From Alphaproteobacteria bacterium (lineage in GTDB: Bacteria; Pseudomonadota; Alphaproteobacteria; Sphingomonadales; Sphingomonadaceae), in NCBI GenBank assembly GCA_003241875.1, contig QBLU01000032.1, positions 1 through 40,348 on the forward strand: a DNA stretch of 40,348 nt, written 5' to 3'. This document shows positions 35,231 through 40,348 of the stretch, in pieces; positions within the stretch are counted from its first letter, which is position 1, and each line of letters begins with the position of its first letter. The notes beneath the pieces were generated by a model. The model ran no database searches and had not been told where the DNA came from. It was given only the letters and a program-made list of their open reading frames with translations. The translations under genes were made by a program, and so were the position numbers.

Positions 35231-35989
35231 ATGGCGACAAACGCACCGGCCGTCACCCCGCCCCGCTCCCGACAGCCACGCCCGTTCGCCGCCAGCCATC
35301 CGGCCGACGCCTGGTTCTTTCCGGGGCTGATCGCGATTATCTGGCTGATCATGCTCATTGGCTTCGTGCCGGAGGTCGTGCAGCGCATGAACAGCGATGC
35401 CGAGCCCTTTCCGTTGGTGATCCACGCCCATGCCGTCGTGTATTTCGGCTGGCTGACGTTCCTTGCATCGCAGGTCGTGCTGGTCAGGACCGGTAACATT
35501 GCCTGGCACCGACGCATGGGGACCGTGGGCGTCGCCATGGCGATCGCCGTCATCATCCTTGGTCCGGCTGCCGCCCTGACCCAGCAACTGTCGCATGTCG
35601 CGCGCCAGCCGCCACAGTTTCTCGGGCTCCAGTTCGCCAATGTCATCGTGTTTGGCGGCTTTGTCATTGCGGCGCTGGCCTTGCGGGTGCAGCCCGCGGC
35701 ACACAAGCGGCTGATGGTCGTCGGTACGCTCGCGCTGATCGGCGCCGGCTTCGGCCGTGTCGTGCGATTGGTGACGGGCGCGCCGCCGCCGTCCACGCTG
35801 ATTCCCGGCGTCTATATCGCTGCAAACGTGCTGTTGCTGGCGATCGCCATTCATGACTATCGCACCCGCGGCCGGTTGCATCCGGTGTTCCTGCCTGCAG
35901 CAGCGCTGTTCGTCGGCAGCGAGCTGGTCGTCGGTCTTTTGCTGCGGTCGCCGGCGTGGATCGGCTTCACCCGCGCCCTGGTCGGTTAA
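35231..35989 (+). CDS. Polytopic membrane protein, DUF2306-like
   Basis: A 252-aa protein with about seven hydrophobic segments: ~30-50, 64-84, 97-117, 133-152, 163-181, 193-210 and 217-235. Conserved-looking polar positions are a histidine pair in VIHAHAVVYFGWLTF, WHRRMG after the second helix, and AAHKRLM in the middle loop. This H...WHRR...HKR pattern resembles uncharacterised proteins near DUF2306, some of which may bind haem. I do not know its function. AGGAGGA-like sequence (GGAGGAACC) directly precedes ATG 35231. The stop overlaps that of the convergent esterase gene in TTAA. Confidence 0.75.
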   Translation: MATNAPAVTPPRSRQPRPFAASHPADAWFFPGLIAIIWLIMLIGFVPEVVQRMNSDAEPFPLVIHAHAVVYFGWLTFLASQVVLVRTGNIAWHRRMGTVGVAMAIAVIILGPAAALTQQLSHVARQPPQFLGLQFANVIVFGGFVIAALALRVQPAAHKRLMVVGTLALIGAGFGRVVRLVTGAPPPSTLIPGVYIAANVLLLAIAIHDYRTRGRLHPVFLPAAALFVGSELVVGLLLRSPAWIGFTRALVG

Positions 35990-36633
35990 GCGTCGAACCC
36001 CTTCGCCACAAACTCCGCCCCCAGCCGCAGACCGACCGGGTCGACGCTGTGCCCCAGCCCGGTGCTGACGTGCGTCTCGGCTTCGATGCCCAGCCTCGCC
36101 AGGTCCGCCTTGGCCACGTGCAGCGCCGCCACCGGCACGATCGGGTCGGCCGAGCCATGAACGAGCAGCACCGGCGGTTTGACGATCGCCGCATGCGCCA
36201 GTTCCGCCGTGCCGACGAGCATCCCCGAATAGCCGACGATCGCTGCCGGTGCCGAGGTTCGCCGCAGCCCGACATGCAGCGCCATCATCGTGCCCTGGCT
36301 GAACCCGATGATGGCGAGATCGGCATCGGACAGGCCATATTGCGCCAGCTTCCGGTCGACGAAGGCCTCGATCGCCGGTGCCGCCTGGGTCGCGCCGGCC
36401 GCCAGGGCCACCGGGGTAAAGCCGTGCAGCGGCCACCATTGATAGCCGCCGCCCGACCGCTGCGGCGCATTCGGCGCCAGGAACAGCGCATCGGGCAGGC
36501 TTTGCCGCCAGTGCGGCGCCAGCGAAATCAGGTCGGCGCCGTTCGATCCATAGCCGTGGAGCAGCAGCACGATCTGCTTCGGCGGGCCGCCGGACAGGGG
36601 TTGCAGGCTGGCGCCGTTGACGATCTTGGTCAT
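35986..36633 (-). CDS. Phospholipase/carboxylesterase family hydrolase
   Basis: A 215-aa alpha/beta hydrolase of the carboxylesterase/acyl-protein-thioesterase type (PF02230). The oxyanion strand is VLLLHGYGSNGADL, LFLAPNAPQR follows, the nucleophile elbow is GFSQG, the acid lies in VHGSADPIVPV and the histidine in STGLGHSVDP. It hydrolyses short-chain esters or acyl thioesters in the cytoplasm; there is no signal peptide. AGGA lies 5 bases before ATG at 36633; the longer open frame to 36699 has no better start. It is divergent from yqiJ and convergent with the membrane-protein gene. Confidence 0.9.
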   Translation of the reverse strand: MTKIVNGASLQPLSGGPPKQIVLLLHGYGSNGADLISLAPHWRQSLPDALFLAPNAPQRSGGGYQWWPLHGFTPVALAAGATQAAPAIEAFVDRKLAQYGLSDADLAIIGFSQGTMMALHVGLRRTSAPAAIVGYSGMLVGTAELAHAAIVKPPVLLVHGSADPIVPVAALHVAKADLARLGIEAETHVSTGLGHSVDPVGLRLGAEFVAKGFDA

Positions 36634-36814
36634 GAAGGTCCTGTGGTGACGCAAAAGGCGTTGGCCGGGCGATGTCGGCGCGCCGGCCAGTCTTCGCAAG
36701 TCCTGCCACGCACGCCGCGGCCGAACGCGACGAAATGGAGCACGAACGTTCCGGTTTCGATTGCTGCGCCGATACGGCTGCGATAGGTTACAGCATCGTC
36801 AAATTCGGGGTGTC

Positions 36815-37435
36815 ATGTTCCTTTTTCTGGTGCAGTCGGGCACTGCGCCATTCACCGTCGCGCTGGTGCTGATGCTGTTGCTCGGCATCGTTGAGGCCGT
36901 CGGCCTCGGCGGCAGCGCCGTCGATTTCGACCTCGACGATCCCGGCGTGCTGGCCGCAGGGCTGGACTGGCTCAACACCGGCCGGCTGCCGCTGCTGATG
37001 GTGCTCGTCGCCTTCCTGACGCTGTTCGGCCTCGGCGGCCTCATCCTGCAACAGGCGGTGCTCGCCACCACCGGCGCGCTGCTGCCCTGGTATGCTGCCG
37101 TCCCCGCCGCCATCGCCATCGCCGCGCCGGCCACCCGCATCGCCACCCGCGGCCTGGCGCGCGTGCTGCCGCATGACGAGACCACCGCCGTCGCCATCGA
37201 CACCCTGCTCGGCCGCCGCGCCCGCATCGTCATCGGCACTGCCCGCCAGGGCCACCCGGCCCGGGCCCGCGTCGAGGACAAGTTCGGCCACGCCCATTTC
37301 GTCATGGTCGAACCCGGCGACGACAGCAGCTTTACCGAGGCGGACCTGCTGCTGCTCACCACCCGCGACGGCGACCTGTTCCGCGCCATCGCCATCCAGC
37401 CCGACATCTTTTCGCAATTGAGGCCGACCCGATGA
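36815..37435 (+). CDS. yqiJ: YqiJ-like membrane protein (flotillin partner, NfeD-like OB fold)
   Basis: A 206-aa membrane protein with three hydrophobic helices (about 5-25, 50-75 and 80-105; LVLMLLLGIVEAVGLGGSAV in the first) and a C-terminal OB-fold-like domain (LLGRRARIVIGTARQGHPAR, then HFVMVEPGDD and the tail DGDLFRAIAIQ). The family is encoded next to YqiK flotillins and is related to NfeD; the pair organises membrane microdomains. GGGG precedes ATG 36815 by 4 bases. The stop overlaps the flotillin start by four bases (ATGA at 37432-37435), consistent with a two-gene operon. Confidence 0.88.
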   Translation: MFLFLVQSGTAPFTVALVLMLLLGIVEAVGLGGSAVDFDLDDPGVLAAGLDWLNTGRLPLLMVLVAFLTLFGLGGLILQQAVLATTGALLPWYAAVPAAIAIAAPATRIATRGLARVLPHDETTAVAIDTLLGRRARIVIGTARQGHPARARVEDKFGHAHFVMVEPGDDSSFTEADLLLLTTRDGDLFRAIAIQPDIFSQLRPTR

Positions 37436-39105
37436 ATGACCTGGTTCCCGTCACCGACACTGGCAGCTCGCTGATCGCGATCGGCGGCATCGGCGTCACG
37501 GCGCTGATCGCGCTGGTCGTCATCGGCCTCATCATCGCCCGCCTCTACCAGCGCGCTTCCAAGGAAACCGGGTTTGTCCGCACTGGCTTCGGCGGCGAAA
37601 AGGTCGTCATCAACGGCGGCGCCCTCGTCCTGCCGATCCTGCATGAAACCATGCCGGTCAACCTCAACACCGTCCGCCTGCCGGTGGAGCGCCGCAATAC
37701 CGATGCGCTGATCACCAGCGACCGCATGCGCATCGATGTGAAGGCCGAATTCTATGTCCGCGTGAAACCCGACGCCGGCAGCATCGCCATCGCTGCGCAG
37801 ACGCTCGGCAAGCGCACCATGCAGCCCGAAGCGCTGAAGGAGTTGATCGAAGGCAAGTTCGTCGATGCGCTGCGCTCGGTCGCCGCCGGCATGACGATGA
37901 GCCAGCTCCACGAGCAGCGTTCGGATTTCGTCCAGAAGGTCCAGCAGGTGTCGTCGGTCGACCTGGCGATGAACGGCCTCGAGCTCGAAAGCGTCTCGCT
38001 GACCGGCCTCGACCAGACCTCGATCGAGCATTTCAACGCCAACAACGCCTTCGACGCCGAGGGCCTGACCAAGCTGACCGAGCAGATCGAGCTGCGCAAG
38101 AAGACCCGCAACGACATCGAGCAGGACACCCGCGTCCAGATCGAGACCAAGAACCTCGAAGCCGAGCGCACCCGGCTCGACCTGCAGCGCGAGACGGAAT
38201 TCGCCCGCATCGAGCAGGAGCGCGAGTTGGAGAACCGCCGCGCCGCCCAGGTCGCCGACATCGCCCGCATCCAGGCCGAACAATCGCGCGCCGCCGACGA
38301 AGCCCGCATTGGCGCCAAGCAGATCGTCGACAGCGCCCAGATCGAGGCCGACCGTACCATTTCCCAGGCGCGCATCGCCCAGGAACAGGCGGTCGCCATC
38401 GCCCGTCAGGAAAGCCAGATCGCCGTGCAGGGCAAGTCGCGCGAGGAAAGCCAGGCCAAGGCCGAAGCCGACAAGGCCCGCGCCGAAGCCGTGGCCGCCG
38501 AGGAAAAGGTCATCACCGCACGCGAAACCGAAGTCGCCGAGCGTATCAAGAGCATCGAGCTGATCGAGGCCAGCAAGGAGGCCGAGCGCAGCGCCATCGG
38601 CATCAAGGTCGCTGCCGAAGCCGACAAGCAGGCCGCCACCGACCGCGCCGAAGCCATGCGCGTCACCGCCGAGGGCGAGGCCAACGCCGCCAAGCTGACC
38701 GCCGAGGGCGTCCGCGCACGCTTCGAAGTCGACGCCGCCGGCCAGCGCGCCTTGAACGAGGCCGCCAACCTGCTGTCGAGCGACCAGGTGTCCATGCAGA
38801 CCAAGATCGCGCTGCTGAAGGCGCTGCCCGACATCATCCGCGAATCCGCCAAGCCGATGGAAGCGATCGACAGCATCAAGATCGTCCAGGTCGAGGGGTT
38901 GGGCGGTGGCGCGGGTGGCGGCGTCGGCGGCAGCAGCGACGGCAACCTCGCCGATGCAGCGATGACCGCGGCGCTGCGCTATCGCACCCAGGCGCCGATG
39001 ATCGACAACCTGCTGCGCGAGCTCGGGCTCGACGGCAAGGCGGTCGGGCTGGCGCCCGCGCTGGGGATCACGCATGCGCCGACGGTGGAGCCGGCAGCCG
39101 AATAA
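37432..39105 (+). CDS. yqiK: Flotillin family protein (YqiK-like)
   Basis: A 557-aa protein. It has an N-terminal membrane helix (ALIALVVIGLIIARLY, about residues 24-40) and an SPFH/band-7 domain to about residue 220 (RTGFGGEKVVINGGALVLPI, RMRIDVKAEFYVRVKP, ALRSVAAGMTMSQLHEQRSD). A long charged helical region of about 220 residues follows, rich in Ala, Glu, Lys and Arg (EARIGAKQIVDSAQIEADRT, AEADKARAEAVAAEEKV), a predicted coiled coil that drives oligomerisation. A Gly-rich hinge (GLGGGAGGGVGG) precedes a C-terminal tail. It scaffolds membrane microdomains together with YqiJ. The start overlaps the yqiJ stop. Confidence 0.95.
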   Translation: MNDLVPVTDTGSSLIAIGGIGVTALIALVVIGLIIARLYQRASKETGFVRTGFGGEKVVINGGALVLPILHETMPVNLNTVRLPVERRNTDALITSDRMRIDVKAEFYVRVKPDAGSIAIAAQTLGKRTMQPEALKELIEGKFVDALRSVAAGMTMSQLHEQRSDFVQKVQQVSSVDLAMNGLELESVSLTGLDQTSIEHFNANNAFDAEGLTKLTEQIELRKKTRNDIEQDTRVQIETKNLEAERTRLDLQRETEFARIEQERELENRRAAQVADIARIQAEQSRAADEARIGAKQIVDSAQIEADRTISQARIAQEQAVAIARQESQIAVQGKSREESQAKAEADKARAEAVAAEEKVITARETEVAERIKSIELIEASKEAERSAIGIKVAAEADKQAATDRAEAMRVTAEGEANAAKLTAEGVRARFEVDAAGQRALNEAANLLSSDQVSMQTKIALLKALPDIIRESAKPMEAIDSIKIVQVEGLGGGAGGGVGGSSDGNLADAAMTAALRYRTQAPMIDNLLRELGLDGKAVGLAPALGITHAPTVEPAAE

Positions 39106-39115
39106 GGACGCGCCA

Positions 39116-39144
39116 AACTCCCTCCCCGCAAGGGGGAGGGAGTT
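39116..39144 (+). terminator. 12-bp perfect hairpin after the flotillin gene
   Basis: AACTCCCTCCCC (39116-39127) pairs with GGGGAGGGAGTT (39133-39144) across the loop GCAAG, 10 bp after the stop. No T-run follows. The same CTCCCTCCCC/GGGGAGGGAG palindrome is, as I recall, a very common intergenic repeat in sphingomonad genomes, so it may be a repeat doing double duty as a terminator. Confidence 0.7.
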
Positions 39145-39274
39145 GGTGAACACCGAACACGGCTGCCATCCCGGCTTGTGGGTCCGCCCAGCCAACGCCA
39201 TCCTGGGCGCGCCACACATCCACTCCCCACAAAGGCGCGTCCATGAAACCCACCTCCCCCAGACAGCCCACCTG

Positions 39275-40264
39275 ATGCGCGCCATCGCCGCCGCCAGGCT
39301 CGACTCGCTCGCCGACTATGCCGTCGTCGACATCCCGGCGCCGCAGCCCGGTCCGGGCCAGGTGCGGATCCGCGTCGCCGCTGTCGGCATCGGCTATGTC
39401 GATGCGCTGGTCGCGCTCGGCCGCTACCAGGTGAAGCCGCCGCTGCCGCACATCCCCGGCAGCGAGATTTCCGGCACCATCGACGCCATCGGCGCCGATG
39501 TTTCCGGCTGGCAGGTCGGTGACCGGGCGCTGGCGATGACGATGCACGGCTTTGCCGAGCTGGCGCTGGCCCCTGCCGCTGCCTGCCGCCGCGTTCCCGA
39601 TGGCGTCGGCTTCGCCGCGGCCGCCGCCATGCCGCTGAACTATCTGACAGCGCTGCACGGGCTCGCCGATCGTGGCCGCCTGCAGCCGGGCGAGACGCTG
39701 CTCGTCTTCGGTGGCGCCGGCGGCGTCGGCACGGCGGCGATCCAGGTCGGCAAGGCACTCGGCGCCCATGTCATCGCCGCTGCCTCGACGCCCGAAAAAC
39801 GCGCCTTTGCCCTGGCACAGGGCGCCGATCAGGCCATCGACACCGATGTCGACGGCTGGCGCGACCGGCTGAAGGCATTGCTCGCCGGCCGCAAGCTCGA
39901 CGTCATCGTCGATCCGGTCTGCGGAACCCTGTTCGAGGCCGCGTTCCGCTCGCTCGGCTGGGGCGGCCGCCACCTCGTCATCGGCTTCGTCGGCGGCCCG
40001 ATCCCGGCGTTGCCGAGCAACCTCACCTTGATGAAGGGCGCCGGCCTCATCGGTGTCGACGTCCGCCAGTTCCAGCTCTTCGAACGGTCCGCCGCTGCTG
40101 CCCATCTCGACACGCTGTCGGCCTGGCTCGCCGACGGCCGCATCACGCCGGCGGTCGGCGCGGTCTTTGCCTTCGACGACTTCGGCCCGGCCCTGACAGC
40201 GGCGTTCGGCGGCCAGGGCCTCGGCAAGTCGGTCCTCGCCGTGTCCGGAGACTCGCAGGCCTGA
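39275..40264 (+). CDS. NADPH:quinone oxidoreductase-like MDR enzyme
   Basis: A 329-aa medium-chain dehydrogenase/reductase of the zinc-free quinone-reductase type. The N-terminal GroES-like domain carries PGPGQVRIRVAAVGIGYVDA and PHIPGSEISGTIDAIGADV, and the Rossmann domain has LLVFGGAGGVGTAAIQVGKA with AASTPEKRAFA after it. The structural and catalytic zinc ligands of alcohol dehydrogenases are absent. It likely reduces quinones, enones or acyl-type substrates with NADPH. ATG at 39275 opens the conserved start; the frame is open from 39074 but that part overlaps the flotillin gene and the hairpin. A 10-codon frame (39243-39275, AAAGG upstream) ends in TGATG over the start and may couple translation. 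Confidence 0.9.
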   Translation: MRAIAAARLDSLADYAVVDIPAPQPGPGQVRIRVAAVGIGYVDALVALGRYQVKPPLPHIPGSEISGTIDAIGADVSGWQVGDRALAMTMHGFAELALAPAAACRRVPDGVGFAAAAAMPLNYLTALHGLADRGRLQPGETLLVFGGAGGVGTAAIQVGKALGAHVIAAASTPEKRAFALAQGADQAIDTDVDGWRDRLKALLAGRKLDVIVDPVCGTLFEAAFRSLGWGGRHLVIGFVGGPIPALPSNLTLMKGAGLIGVDVRQFQLFERSAAAAHLDTLSAWLADGRITPAVGAVFAFDDFGPALTAAFGGQGLGKSVLAVSGDSQA

Positions 40265-40323
40265 CAAGCGCTTGTGGCGCCACGCCGCTTGCGCCATCGT
40301 GGCACCGTAACCAGGGGGCGGGC

Positions 40324-40348
40324 GTGGCAGGACGGGGCCGGATCATCG
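40324..40348 (+). CDS. Possible start of a further gene (partial)
   Basis: GTG at 40324 follows AGGGGG at a normal distance (40312-40317) and opens a frame reading VAGRGRII before the window ends. Too short to identify. Confidence 0.25.

Noticed and set aside
36799-39285. 828-codon minus-strand frame opposite yqiJ-yqiK
   Set aside because: Antisense shadow of a GC-rich coiled-coil gene. It spans two real genes and their junction.

Overview
The window reads as a GC-rich alphaproteobacterial chromosome, most likely a member of the Sphingomonadales. The main clue is a secreted protein ending in a PEPxxWA-CTERM-like tail (VPDAPAWAMLIAGFG, then arginines), together with dense G/C-ending codons and short GC-rich intergenic palindromes. 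Core genes (lepA, tyrS, anmK, a tRNA-Pro) show it is chromosomal. The genus cannot be told from the sequence alone.

Layout. Positions 1-550 hold no convincing gene. Positions 551-8441 form a surface or exopolysaccharide block: a GT4-like glycosyltransferase of visibly lower GC, an O-antigen-ligase/Wzy-like polytopic protein, a GT4 plus GT2 pair that overlap by 4 bp, and on the minus strand a GT2 and a 2OG-Fe(II) oxygenase with a short orphan coding remnant between them. Positions 8942-21762 are a tightly packed four-gene operon and the most remarkable part of the window. It encodes (1) an NRPS-like protein with formyltransferase, condensation remnant, adenylation domain split by a luciferase-like monooxygenase, and carrier protein; (2) a one-module PKS with KS-AT-KR-DH-ACP-TE; (3) a GT2 glycosyltransferase; (4) an Sfp-type phosphopantetheinyl transferase. 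The adenylation pocket reads DILQMGMIWK, close to the glycine code. The operon looks self-contained for making a very small, possibly glycosylated, formamido- or glyoxylate-derived acyl product. A solo LuxR-type HTH gene lies convergent to its end.

Positions 22015-22995 are gene-poor and partly AT-rich. They contain a 79-nt nested inverted repeat that can fold as a cloverleaf, and they end at a tRNA-Pro(CGG). Positions 23135-25495 encode a Tat-exported SDR and an adrenodoxin-reductase-like ferredoxin-NADP reductase. Positions 25724-27664 hold a second unusual pair: a protein of five ~49-residue BTRD1-like repeats joined to an AvrRpt2/C39-like cysteine peptidase, followed by a 207-aa protein of unknown family and a strong 15-bp hairpin.

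The rest is mostly housekeeping: lepA with an intrinsic terminator, the PEP-CTERM-like protein, an OmpR-type two-component pair, tyrS divergent from anmK, a polytopic membrane protein, an esterase, the yqiJ-yqiK (flotillin) pair and an NADPH:quinone-oxidoreductase-like enzyme. Domain names, substrate codes and functions rest on motif recognition by eye. No alignment or database search was run.
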